DNA from: Ambrosia x helenae
Taxonomy: Eukaryota; Streptophyta; Magnoliopsida; Asterales; Asteraceae
Direction: 5' to 3'
Length of the DNA stretch: 64,000 nucleotides
NCBI GenBank assembly: GCA_030844895.1
Contig: CM061226.1
Span: 50,471,608-50,535,607, forward strand
Numbering within the stretch: position 1 is the first letter of the stretch; every line of letters begins with the position of its first letter. Both the position numbers and the translations under genes were made by a program. Below the pieces are notes generated by a model that was not told the origin of the DNA, did not search any database, and worked only from the letters and a program-made list of their open reading frames with translations. Positions 10,948 to 21,649 of this stretch are shown here, piece by piece.

Positions 10948-13900
10948 ATGTCTGGAGTGCGTGGAGGACGAGGAGGTGGTCGCAATGGTGGACGTGGTGG
11001 TGGTCGTGGTGGTGCTGGTGGTCGTGGTGGAGGTATTAACCTGTCACAGGCTGATCTGAACAACTTGCTCCAGGCTGCCTTTCAGTTAGGGCACAACGGT
11101 GGTGGTAAGTTGTTTTATCCGTTTTCTTTGCCTCATTGGTGAACCTTGTGTACGTTATTCGTGGTTTCTCATACGTTTCATTTCAGGTGGTCCTGTTGAC
11201 CCACCCCCACCCATGTGCACCTATAAGATGTTCCGGGACTGCAAGCCCCAGGAATTCTCTGGCACCGAGGGTGCGGTCAGTTTGCTTAGGTGGTTGGAGA
11301 AAGTGGAGTCGGTATTCCTGATGTGTAACTGTCTCCCAGAAGATCGGGTGAAGTATTCTGCTGCGTTGTTTCAGGACGTGGCATTGACTTGGTGGAATGG
11401 TATCACCCAGAACATGGGGATTGGGGAGGCATATGCTATGCCATGGGAGAACTTTGTGCAGATGCTGAAGCGGGAGTATTGCCCGAGAGAAGAGGTACAG
11501 AAGCTGGAGCATGAGGTGTGGAACCTCAAGATGACTGGATCGGAAATTGAGAAGTATACTGTGAGACGGAATGAGTTGGCAGTGCTATGTCCCGATTTGC
11601 ACGTGCCAGAGTATCGTAAGATTGAACATTATGTCTCAGGATTGGTGCCGGAAATTGCAGGGTTAGTGGCTGCTGGGAATCATCCTACTTATGCGGAGGT
11701 AGTTCGATCGGCACATAGGATGACTAACTTAAAGGTGAATGAAGGGATTTTGCCGGCGAAAGGTTCGACTGCTAAGGCTCCAGAGAACAATAAGCGCAAG
11801 TGGGAAAACGACGGAAAAGGATCTGGGTCTACACAGCAGGGAAAAAGGTTTGATAATGGGGGTTCATCGTCTTCGGGTAACAAGCAGGGTGGTTATGCGG
11901 GAAAACTACCCAAATGCAACAAGTGTGGACGCCATCACCAAGGGAACTGCGACAGTAACCGTTGTCACCGCTGCCAGCGAACAGGCCACTATGCTAAAGA
12001 TTGTCGGGTTACACTTCCATCGACTCAGGCTCCGACCAACAGTTCAGCTCCGACTACTCAGGGTACTACAGGGAAACAAGGGTGCTACAACTGCGGTGAC
12101 ACTGGGCATTTCAAGAAGGATTGCCCAAAACTGAAACAGGGTGGAAACAACGGGAATGGTAACAACGGGGGCGGCGGCAGAAATGCACGTGCCTTCGTCA
12201 TTGGAGCTGCTGAGGCTAGGCAGGACCCTGATACAGTCACCGGTACGTTTCTTCTCAATAATCATTCTGTTAGCGTGTTATTTGATTCTGGTGCCGACAA
12301 GAGTTTTGTATCCATGGGTGTTAGTCGACTGCTAGATGTAGTATCTGTACCATTAGAGACCAAGTATATTATTGAGTTGGCTGACGGTAAAACGATTGAA
12401 GCTACTAGTGTTCTTCGGGAGTGTCAGTTAGAGTTGTCGGGTTTATCGTTCCCCATCGACCTTATGCCGGTACCTTTGGGTAGTTTTGACGTTGTGGTAG
12501 GAATGGATTGGTTATCCTTGTATCGCGCGGAGATCATCTGTTACGATAAGGTTATTCGGATTCCTCTCCCTGATGGAGAATTTCTTTCTGTGTACGGTAT
12601 CAAGGGTGGTGTTTCGCTAAACATCATCTCTAGCATGAAAGCCCTTAAGTGTCTTCGAAAGGGTTATCCAGCCGTGTTGGCGCTCTTATCTGTTTCCACT
12701 AGTGATGAGAAGAAGATTGACGACATTCCGGTGGTACGCGAATTTTCTGATGTTTTTCCCGATGATTTATCTGGGCTTCCTCCTCATCGTCAAGTCGAGT
12801 TCGGTATTGATCTTGTACCAGGGGCTGCTCCTATTGCTCGGGCCCCCTACCGTCTTGCACCTCCCGAGATGCAGGAGTTGTCTAGTCAGTTACAGGAACT
12901 CTTGGACAAGGGTTTCATCCGACCAAGTTCTTCCCCTTGGGGAGCCCCGATTTTATTTGTCAAGAAGAAGGATGGGAGTTTCCAATTGTGTGTAGACTAC
13001 AGAGAGCTGAACAAGTTGACCGTCAAGAACCGTTATCCTCTTCCACGTATCGATGATCTGTTCGACCAGCTTCAGGGTTCTAGTTATTATTCCAAGATCG
13101 ATTTGAGGTCCGGTTATCACCAGCTGCGCGTCAGGGAGGCTGACGTTGCAAAGACTGCTTTTCGAACACGTTATGGCCACTTCGAATTCTTGGTCATGCC
13201 TTTCGGTCTCACGAACGCACCGGCGGTTTTCATGGACTTGATGAACCGCGTCTGTAAACCGTATCTGGACAAGTTTGTCATTGTGTTTATCGATGACATT
13301 CTGATCTACTCCAAGAACGAGACCGAACACGGGGAACATCTGCGGTTAGTTTTGGAACTCTTGCGACGGGAACAGCTTTACGCCAAGTTCTCAAAGTGTG
13401 ACTTTTGGTTACGCGAAGTTCAATTCCTAGGACATGTGGTTAATGAACTAGGGATTCATGTCGATCCAGCTAAGATCGAAGCTATCAAGGACTGGGGAGC
13501 ACCAAAGACGCCAACTGAGGTGCGGCAATTCCTAGGCCTTGCGGGCTACTATCGTCGTTTCATTCAGGGGTTCTCGAAGATTGCTCAACCCCTCACCACT
13601 CTCACTCAGAAGGATAAGAAGTTCGACTGGGGTGAATCACAAGAGTCCGCGTTTGAAGAACTGAAGTCTAAACTGTGTTCTGCTCCTATTCTGTCTTTAC
13701 CTGAGGGTCCTGATGATTTTGTCGTTTACTGTGATGCTTCCATTCATGGACTCGGTTGCGTGTTGATGCAACGCGAGAAAGTGATTGCGTATGCTTCTCG
13801 TCAACTCAAAGTGCACGAGAAGAACTACACAACTCATGACTTGGAGTTGGGTGCTGTGGTATTCGCGTTGAAAATTTGGAGACATTACTTGTACGGTACC

Positions 13901-15589
13901 AAATGCACCATCTACACCGATCACAAGAGTCTCCAACACATTTTCGACCAACAACACTTGAACATACGGCAGCGTCGCTGGATTGAACTTTTGAACGATT
14001 ATGATTGTGCTATTAAGTACCATCCTGGCAAGGCGAATGTTGTAGCAGACGCCTTGAGCAGGAAGGAATCTTCTAAACCTCGTCGTGTTCGGGCGTTGCA
14101 GCTCACTATCCATTCGTCGTTACCTGATCAACTCCGTTCTGCCCAGTTAGAAGCTTTGAAGGAGGAAAACCTTAAAGCTGAAACCATGCACGGTGCCGAC
14201 AAGCACCTAGAGCGAAGGCCTGATGGCCTGCACTATTTCGCAGAACGCATATGGGTTCCTTTATTCGGGGGACTACGGGGGCTCGTTCTTGATGAAGCTC
14301 ATAAGTCCCGATATTCTATTCATCCTGGTTCGGATAAGATGTACCAGGATCTGAAGGTGCTTTATTGGTGGCCAAACATGAGGTCGGACATAGCCTCATA
14401 CGTGAGCAAATGCTTGACCTGTGCTAAGGTCAAGGTGGAATACCAGAAACCGTCGGGTCTCCTGCAACAACCTGAAATTCCGGAATGGAAATGGGAACGG
14501 ATTACTATGGATTTTGTCACACAACTTCCTAAGTCACCAAGCGGGAACGACAAGATATGGGTGATTGTCGATCGATTGACGAAATCAGCTCATTTTCTTG
14601 CTATTAAGGAGACCGACACTATGGATCGTTTGGCTCGTCTTTACTTGAAAGAAGTTGTTTCTAAGCACGGGGTGCCAGTTTCTATAATCTCGGATCGCGA
14701 TTCTCGCTTTACTTCTCACTTCTGGAAGTCTTTGCACAAGGCTTTGGGTACCCAACTAGACATGAGTACGGCTTACCATCCACAGACTGACGGTCAGAGT
14801 GAGCGTACGATTCAAACTTTAGAAGACATGCTGCGGGCATGTGTGATCGATTTTGGGAAGGGTTGGGAAGCTCATCTGCCGTTGGTAGAATTCTCGTACA
14901 ATAACAGTTATCACACGAGCATCAAGGCTGCTCCGTTCGAGGCACTGTACGGACGGAAATGCCGCTCTCCTCTTTGTTGGGCTGAAGTTGGTGAGAGTCA
15001 ACTCACTGGGCCTGAACTAGTGTACGAAACTTCGGAAAAGATCGTACAGATTCGAAATCGGTTGGCGGCGGCACGGGACCGGCAAAAGAGTTATGCTGAT
15101 CAGCGTCGCAAACCACTGGAGTTCCAAGTCAATGACAAGGTACTTCTAAAAGTCTCACCGTGGAAGGGCGTCATACGCTTTGGAAAGCGTGGCAAACTCA
15201 ATCCGCGATATGTCGGCCCATTTACGATCCTGGAACGGATTGGGCCGGTGGCATATCGACTTGATCTACCGACGGAGCTCGGTAACGTACATAACGTCTT
15301 TCACGTGTCAAACTTGAAGAAGTGTCTGGCTGACGAGTCTCTCATCGTTCCACTAGAAGAGATCAAGGTTGATGATCGTCTTCGGATTGTGGAAGAACCT
15401 GTGGAGATCCTTGATTACAAGATTCGTAGCCTACGTCACAGCAAGATTCGTATCGTTAAGGTTCGGTGGAACTCGAACCGGGGACCGGAATATACGTGGG
15501 AACGGGAGGATCAGATGAAGTCTAAGTATCCTCATCTCTTTCCTAAGGAAGCGTTCGAGTCGAGACATGTCGCCTCGGCAGCTGAATGA
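10948..15589 (+). CDS. E3 gag-pol polyprotein (spliced, intact)
   Basis: I read two exons: 10948-11104 and 11187-15589. They are joined by an 82-bp intron (donor GTAAGT at 11105, acceptor TTTCAG ending at 11186) that keeps the frame and gives about 1519 residues. Exon 1 starts at a true ATG and encodes a Gly/Arg-rich RGG-type N terminus. Next come a gag domain with an ALTWWNG-type motif, three zinc-knuckle-like CCHC motifs (first one irregular), and protease with DSGADKSF (Asp near residue 419). Then come RT with FIDDI (near 755), RNase H with YCDAS (near 902), integrase with an H-C zinc finger and catalytic core (first Asp near 1161), and a C-terminal chromodomain (EEPVEILD to WEREDQ). There are no internal stops. 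The chromodomain of this class is known to guide integration toward heterochromatin. Without splicing, exon 2's frame has no ATG near its start, which supports the intron. Confidence 0.9.
11105..11186 (+). other. Intron in E3 gag
   Basis: Begins GTAAGTTG and ends CATTTCAG after a T-rich tract, 82 bp. Removing it fuses the RGG-rich exon to the main gag-pol frame in phase (Gly codon split 1+2). It interrupts gag about 52 codons after the ATG. This is inferred from sequence only. Confidence 0.7.
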
Positions 15590-15593
15590 ATCT

Positions 15594-15758
15594 CGGGTCG
15601 AGATTCCTTTTAACGTGGGGATGATGTGACACCTCGGGTAAATCTCTCTCTTGATTTCTACTCTCTATTGATTTCTGTCTGTTTGTTTATTCCCTTCGTT
15701 GTTTCTTTTGTTACTTGTACAAATTTTCGGGACGAAAATTCTTTTAACGTGGGGATGA
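15594..15758 (+). other. E3 polypurine tract region with an upstream duplicate
   Basis: The working tract is AACGTGGGGATGA just before the 3' LTR at 15759. An almost identical block of about 40 bp, including the tract and the following TGTGACACCT, lies about 133 bp upstream (about 15594-15634). A motif TTCGGGACGAA precedes the second tract. The upstream block looks like a relict tract plus the first bases of an LTR. Confidence 0.75.
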
Positions 15759-18397
15759 TGTGACACCTGGCAAATTCGGGTTAACAACGTTGTCTAGATG
15801 AAAGTCTACCTTAGCGAGTCACGCGTATTTTGTACTTAACTGGGTTAGTTAAGTCGGGTTATGGTTCGGGAACTAGTAGTTAGTCTAGAAGATCGTTGGA
15901 TGTTGGTCTAGAGGTTCATTAGATGTCGGTCCTTAACCAAGTGTACAAACGGTGACGATTTGTAGGATCGTCAGGGCATACGGAACGTACGAGTCTCGAG
16001 TCCCGGGAATTGGTGAACGAGTGTAAATATGTGTATTTACTTGTGTTATGTGTTTACAATCATTATATGACTTGTCGGTACATGAATATGCATTAACATA
16101 TGTTAAAACGGGGTTTAACGCGCAAAACACACAAGACCAAACCCTATAGGCGAGTAGGAGGCCTACTCCCCTATAGGGGAGGCGAGTAGGGAGCCCCTTA
16201 AGGGCGAGTAGCCCTACTCGTGTGATGCTAAGGGCGAATAGGCCCTAATCACATGAACATCAGGCGATTACAAGCCCTAATCGCCTGAACTGCTGCACAA
16301 TCGCGTGTAACGTGCTGGAACGACTAGGAACGCCTATAAATACAACACTTAAACTCCTAAACTCCCTAATATCAACCCTAGTCGTCCCATAACCGCCCCA
16401 AACACTTAAACAACCTCTGGAAGGCGATTTTGATCAAAAACACAAGGTTTCAAGGTCTAACCATCAATCTTTTACAATTCCAAGGTTTGATTCTCATCCA
16501 TAACACTTTGTAAATGTTTTTAATCAATCCCTAATGGTCCAGACCTGTTCATAAACGAAAAAGCTTTCTGAAAATCGTCAATAAGGGTTGTTAAACGGAT
16601 TATAACTAATTAACATGCGTTATGGGTATGTATGATTAGAAAGATAGGATTTTTATGGATCTTGATGATGTTTTGATGTATTATCATGCTAGGTCAGAAT
16701 TAATATTGTTAGTATGATGACAGAAAACTCAGTAATCGGATAATAGGGTTATGATTACATGCGTTAATTGAATATTGCATGCTATGTGTATGTGTTTGGA
16801 TTACTTTGGTTGCATGTAGGACTGATTTTACGAGGATGAACGAAGGGTTTTGGGTTAAACATGTTTAGGATAGTGTTTGGGATGATATTGGGTAGTTACA
16901 CACGTTCTGGATCTGATTTGGAGCGTTAAACGCGCGAAAAACTGGAACAGCATGGTTACAGGCGAGTAGCAATGCTAATCGCCTATAACTCATGCGAGTA
17001 CAAGGCTAATCGCCTATATATAGGCGAGTAGAAGCCTATTCACTAGTAAGTTCATGCGAATAGCCCTAATCACTAGTAAGTTCATGCGAATAGCCCTAAT
17101 CACTAGTAAGTTCAGGGGAATAGCCCCTAATCGCATGAAGTAAAGGGGAATAGCCCCTATTCGCCTATAACAGGGGCGAATAGGATGTCTATTCACTAGT
17201 TGACTTTCCTAATCACTAGTTGACTTTTCCTAATCGCGTGTACTGCTGCTGTAAGTGTAAATTAGCATTCCGAGACCCGATTTGACATGTAGTAACATGC
17301 TAGGAACCCCGTAACATGTCTAATAACTTGGTAACATATATTTGGATGTATTTCGGTGATACGTGAACTATGTGCTATAACTTGTTGTGTGTTAACGTAT
17401 GTTAAGTGTACTTGCGTTATTGTATGTTTTGGAGCGTAAACATAACACGGGGAGTCTCGGGTCACCAATGGGATGTCGAGTCTTGTACTTTGGGTCGGTT
17501 AAACAGTCACGGTGTTTTCAAACAAACTTGGTTATGGTCTGGACATCTAGGGACTAATTAACCTGCGGGTTATTAGTCTAAGTACTTGTAACTGTCGTAT
17601 GTTAGGTCGCCACTGTACGGGACTAACATAGCAGCTGAGTTTACTCGGGATTAGGAGTAAAGCAACTTAAGGTGAGTTTACGGCCCCTCTTTTAAACTGG
17701 TTTTATACTTTCGGGGGAGAAAACATGTGTTAAAACAACTATTGGTAACTACTGTCATACTATGGGTTCTAACGTATACTACACGATCTTTGGAAGTCCC
17801 GGGGGGAACCATGAATGTGCGGGTTTGCACAACGGGGAAATGTGAATAGCGCTATTGGGAGTGACCAACCCCGCTCGTCGGCTCGGAGGGCCGGGCGAGT
17901 GCATATTGTCTCAAACAGGAACAACAGGAACATTTGGAACTATTCGGGCACAAAACTGGTATTCGAGTTAGTAATGGTTTTCCAATCGTGGTAGTAACAA
18001 AACGTACGCCTAGCTAGCGTATACTGGTTTTCTATTTGTTATAGTATGGACAGGTGAACTTGGTACTTGAACTGCAAACCTGTAAACTCACCAGCATTTT
18101 TGTGCTGACGTAAACTTTTACATGTTTTCTCAGGTCGCTAAGGTAGCGCAATGGAACTAGGGCGCACGCGTCTGCACGGCGTCTAGATAGAGTTGCATGA
18201 TTTCATAAACATTGAACCTTGGTTATTTATGTTGAACTTTATTTTGAATAAGCTTCCGCTGTAAACAGGATTTTAAAACGTTGTTTTGGTATTGCATTAA
18301 TTACATTTAGACTTGTTTATTGTGATCGTTGGTTTGGATCCTGGTTTGTCATGCGCCTCGCGGTAAAACTCCGCAAGTGGATTTTGAGGGTGTGACA
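15759..18397 (+). repeat. E3 3' LTR
   Basis: 2639 bp, near-identical to the 5' LTR, with TATA box at 16335-16342. It ends GGGTGTGACA, followed by the GATCT target duplicate at 18398-18402 and the rest of the E2 LTR. Confidence 0.95.
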
Positions 18398-18912
18398 GAT
18401 CTTGATTAGAAAAATTTACGCGTTTTCGGTTGACTGGGTTGTTGGCGGGTCGGGTCGGGTCGTGGGGCTCTTGGTCGGTGTTTCCTGGTTGCAGAGACAT
18501 TGTTTGGAGTTTGTTTTGGGCTGGGGTTTAGGATGTGGCTGTTTTGTTAATTATGTCTCAAGCTATTATATATATTTTTTTGTTAATTAGCCAAGGTTTG
18601 TTGTTATCGTGGCTCACAAAAGAAAGAGCAAAAGCAAAGTTATGTCTCAAAGCTTTTTTTTTTTAAAAAAAAAAACAAAATTACTATTATTATGAATAAA
18701 CAAGAGATTAATACAAATGATTAATAATATAATGTGTTATAAACTTTTAAAGTTTGTATTCCATTTGAGTTTTGTCAAAATCTTGTATAGCTTTCAAAGT
18801 TTAAGATGTATTATAAAAAAAACTTAGATATAAGTCTAATTGTATAAAAATAAGAGTGGGATAGAAAAAAAATAGTAATATTGATAATTGGGAAAAATTA
18901 CATAAGGTTACA
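18398..18912 (-). repeat. E2 3' LTR, second part
   Basis: Continues the E2 LTR after E3 (first five bases are the GATCT duplicate). It matches about 23297-23815, including a GGGTC-type short repeat. It ends GGTTACA at 18912, followed by GTCTCCCCTACTTTT. On the minus strand that reads as the purine tract AAAAGTAGGGGAGAC just upstream of the LTR. Confidence 0.85.
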
Positions 18913-19868
18913 GTCTCCCCTACTTTTGGGAACTTCGTCCCGAAGTTATTAAAAACATAGGGTTGAGGGTGATTGGGTAGGAATTAGGGCAACGACATGA
19001 ATTTATAGGTAACAGAGTAAACTGTTTCGAATGATTTGGATAAGAGGTTTGATAGGTGTGAGTTTTAAGGATTGGATTAGGTTCGTCTCAAATAGCAAGG
19101 AGAATAAGAATAGTAAAACACTAAACTTTCAGTTTTAGGAATTCTAAAAGAAATGCACGAGTTGATTGACTATGGAAAGATTAAATGAACTACGAGGTAA
19201 CTAGAGTTTACATTTGGTTATCTACGGAAAACCTTGATAGAATTTCACACTACCTTAACGTACCTGTAAATTCGTGATTACGTTCCGGACCGCAATCACC
19301 AATTTACCTTACATTAGGGTTTTGTGTCCTTCTATGACTCTAACACACATGTAAGTAATGCAAAATAATCCTGTGGTTGAACCTTTGTATTAATGAGTCC
19401 AACTGTTGAGCATGAAAAGACTCCTACCAGTTAGTGAGTATGAACCTCTACCGATTATTGAGCAGGTTCGATAGCCTCCACCAGTCGTTGAGCAGGTTGT
19501 AGGGCCTTTCCCGACTGTTGAAAAGGCATGATGACCTCTACCAATCGTTGAGTAGGTTATTTGGTAATCAACTAATTGTTGAACAAGTACTTCATCCTCT
19601 ATCAGTGTAGCATTTATTGCAAATTGATAGCATGTTTATGTAAGCAAGTTTATAAGTATAACGAGTATAGTATGTGAGTTGTAGTTATATAGATTTAGAT
19701 ATTGATATAGCAATTAGTTCACATTCAAACAAGCATGCATCCAAGTGTTATGATCATACTAGATAAACGACTCTCATGTAAAAGACAAAAATTTTAATAC
19801 TTGAATCAAAAGCATCAATACATAGAATTTTTAAAAGCAAAATAACATTCAAATGGTGGAGCTTGTTG
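18913..19868 (-). other. E2 region between gag and 3' LTR, non-coding
   Basis: A full-size gypsy element would have pol here, but no pol motif is readable in any frame. It contains about four or five degenerate units of about 40 bp, each with a GTTGAGCAGGTT-like core, at about 19400-19590. The polypurine tract lies at the left edge, together with the palindrome CTTCGTCCCGAAG at about 18941-18953. Confidence 0.65.
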
Positions 19869-21095
19869 TTAAGTAGCTGGAGGGTCTTGATCTCGGTTCA
19901 GGTTAGGGCATTTATTACGAAAATGATTGGGGTCGCCACACTCGAAACATTGCCCACGAGCAGGCCAACCATTTTGAGGATTGGGGGCTGGAGCATTTCT
20001 AACAGGATTATTCTGAGCAGCAAGGGCATTAGCAGCAGGAATTCGACAAACGTCCGCAAGATGCCCGTACTTTTGACAATTGGTACACTAACGACAAGGC
20101 ACTTGGGTTGGGTGGTGATACTGACAGGTGTTACACTTAGGTTGGTTCCCGATATATTGTTTCTTGTTGGGTGGGACAGTGGCATCTATTGCGAAATTCC
20201 TGACCTTGCGCCTTCCATTGGTTGAGGACTCAGTTTTAATTTCAACAGCAGGTTGGGGAGTATCCTTCGCAACAGTTTTCTTTTCCCCTTTCCGAGTCAG
20301 GGTTCCTGCCTTCACATGGTTATCTGTTAGGGTGGCCGCCAAACGCTTTGCTTCCTCGAGAGTAGCAGGGTTCCTTCCCCACACCATGTCCTGAATCTGC
20401 ATGGGTAAGCCACCAATGTATTTTTCGATCGCAATAGGCAAGGGGGTGACCTTATGTGGTAGCAGTAGACTAAGTTCGTGGAAACGAGTGTTGTAGGCAA
20501 GGTTTTCTCCACTGTCTTGGGCAAGATCATGAAACTTATCTTCCAACTTCTTGATTTCATTGCGAGGGCAGAAATCCGCCTTCATAACGTCCTTGGCTTG
20601 TTCCAAAGTTAAGGCCAGTGCGACTTCAGCTCCACGGGTACGCTTTTCCTCATTCCACCACGTGAGTGCTCGTTTTTGAAGAACACTCATAACATAACGA
20701 ACCTTAAGGTTATCGGGACACTCACTATTAATGAAGGTATTCTCGATACCCTCGAACCATTGAAGGAGACCAGTAGCTCCTTCGTCCCCGCTAAACTTAG
20801 GAGGATTGCAGGTATTAAAGTGTTTGAGGGTGCAGACTGGGTGACCATTCCCGTTCCCATTGTGATTCCCATTGCCATTTCCATTTCCATTGCCGTTCCC
20901 ATTCATTTGGATGACTTGAGCCAACAAGTTAGGAACCAGAGTTGCTATTTGTTGCGCCATTTGCTGGGTAATGATCGCAGCCAGTTGGGCATCACTTCCA
21001 TTGTTGTTGTTAGTTTTGTGGTTGTGGTTGTGGTTGCTGCTCCCTTCATCATGATCGTCACCACTGTTAAGGCGAGTGCTGCGACGTGGAGGCAT
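19869..21095 (-). pseudogene. E2 gag, interrupted by one stop
   Basis: Starts at the ATG at 21095 (MPPRRSTRLNSGDD); the upstream extension of this frame has no ATG. Features in order: His/Asn-rich N terminus, a run of NG dipeptides, a retrotransposon gag domain (LKHFNTCNPPKFSG, LTWWNEEKRTRG, FCPRNEIKKLEDKF), then zinc knuckles CNTCQYHHPTQVPC, CTNCQKYGHLADVC and CFECGDPNHFRNKC. A TAG after VPCR near 20088 breaks the frame just before the second knuckle; the same frame then stays open to a TAA at 19869. No pol follows. Gag would form the particle and bind RNA; this copy could yield only a product truncated before the last two knuckles. Confidence 0.8.
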
Positions 21096-21633
21096 GATTT
21101 GTAAGAGACACAATGAAGGTTCAATGAGATATGAAATGAATGAGGTAATATAAGGAGTGTAATCATTTATCCATTAATTAAAACGAATAAACGAAATCGT
21201 TGACTTATCAAAGATTCTAGATTCTAACAACATAGTGAAGACATGCTTTAGCCTATAAGTGAACACTCATCCCGAGAATTCCCAGGTAGGCATCCGGTTC
21301 CCTCGTCTAATTGGGATATATGCGCAATGCCAGTCCTAGTCAGAAAACTCAGAATACAGGCGTTCACCCTTCCAGATTGCACGTGTTCGTTATTAAAATC
21401 TAGAACTTCGACGAGATCTCAAGGTGGTTCAGGCTAAACCTGGGGATTTTGTCCTATTAGTCTAAGAGTAGTTCCAGTGATGGAAAGCAATCTTCTTGTA
21501 GGGATAAGAAGTAGGATGAAGATAGAGGATAGAAACAAGTAGGGTTGCAAGTAAATGAAGCAAGTACTGGTTACAATCCTATGGTTATAGACTAGATTAT
21601 TTTTTTTCTAATAACCTAATTCCCTATAACCAT
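21096..21633 (-). other. E2 leader between primer site and gag
   Basis: About 540 bp without coding. A segment around 21340-21400 matches, inverted, the E1 leader near 3100-3160, showing the two elements are relatives. Confidence 0.6.
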
Positions 21634-21646
21634 GGCTCTGATACCA
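21634..21646 (-). other. E2 primer binding site, tRNA-iMet
   Basis: GGCTCTGATACCA on the plus strand, i.e. TGGTATCAGAGCC on the minus strand, three bases from the LTR edge at 21650. It fixes the minus orientation and names the right LTR as the 5' LTR. Confidence 0.9.
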
Positions 21647-21649
21647 ATC

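Larger units (their letters stand above)
7752..18397 (+). mobile_element. E3: intact Ty3/gypsy chromovirus, Tekay type
   Basis: A complete 10.6-kb element with LTRs at 7752-10391 and 15759-18397 (TGTGACACC...GGGTGTGACA). It has 5-bp duplications GATCT at 7747-7751 and 18398-18402, a tRNA-iMet primer site, a purine-rich tract and one uninterrupted spliced gag-pol frame. Scanning the two LTRs I noticed one substitution (8778 versus 16784) and one single-base length difference (near 8236), so the insertion is very recent. Order: gag, protease, RT, RNase H, integrase, chromodomain. The C-terminal chromodomain supports a Tekay/Del-type chromovirus. Confidence 0.95.

Noticed and set aside
11099..11186. 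N-terminal extension of E3 gag-pol upstream of the intron acceptor
   Set aside because: The frame opens with GTG, not ATG. The hydrophobic N terminus is intron translation; splicing to the ATG at 10948 gives a proper Gag start.
21096..21113. Gag of E2 starting at 21113
   Set aside because: That codon is TTG; the first ATG in frame is at 21095 and fits the MPPRRSTR start.
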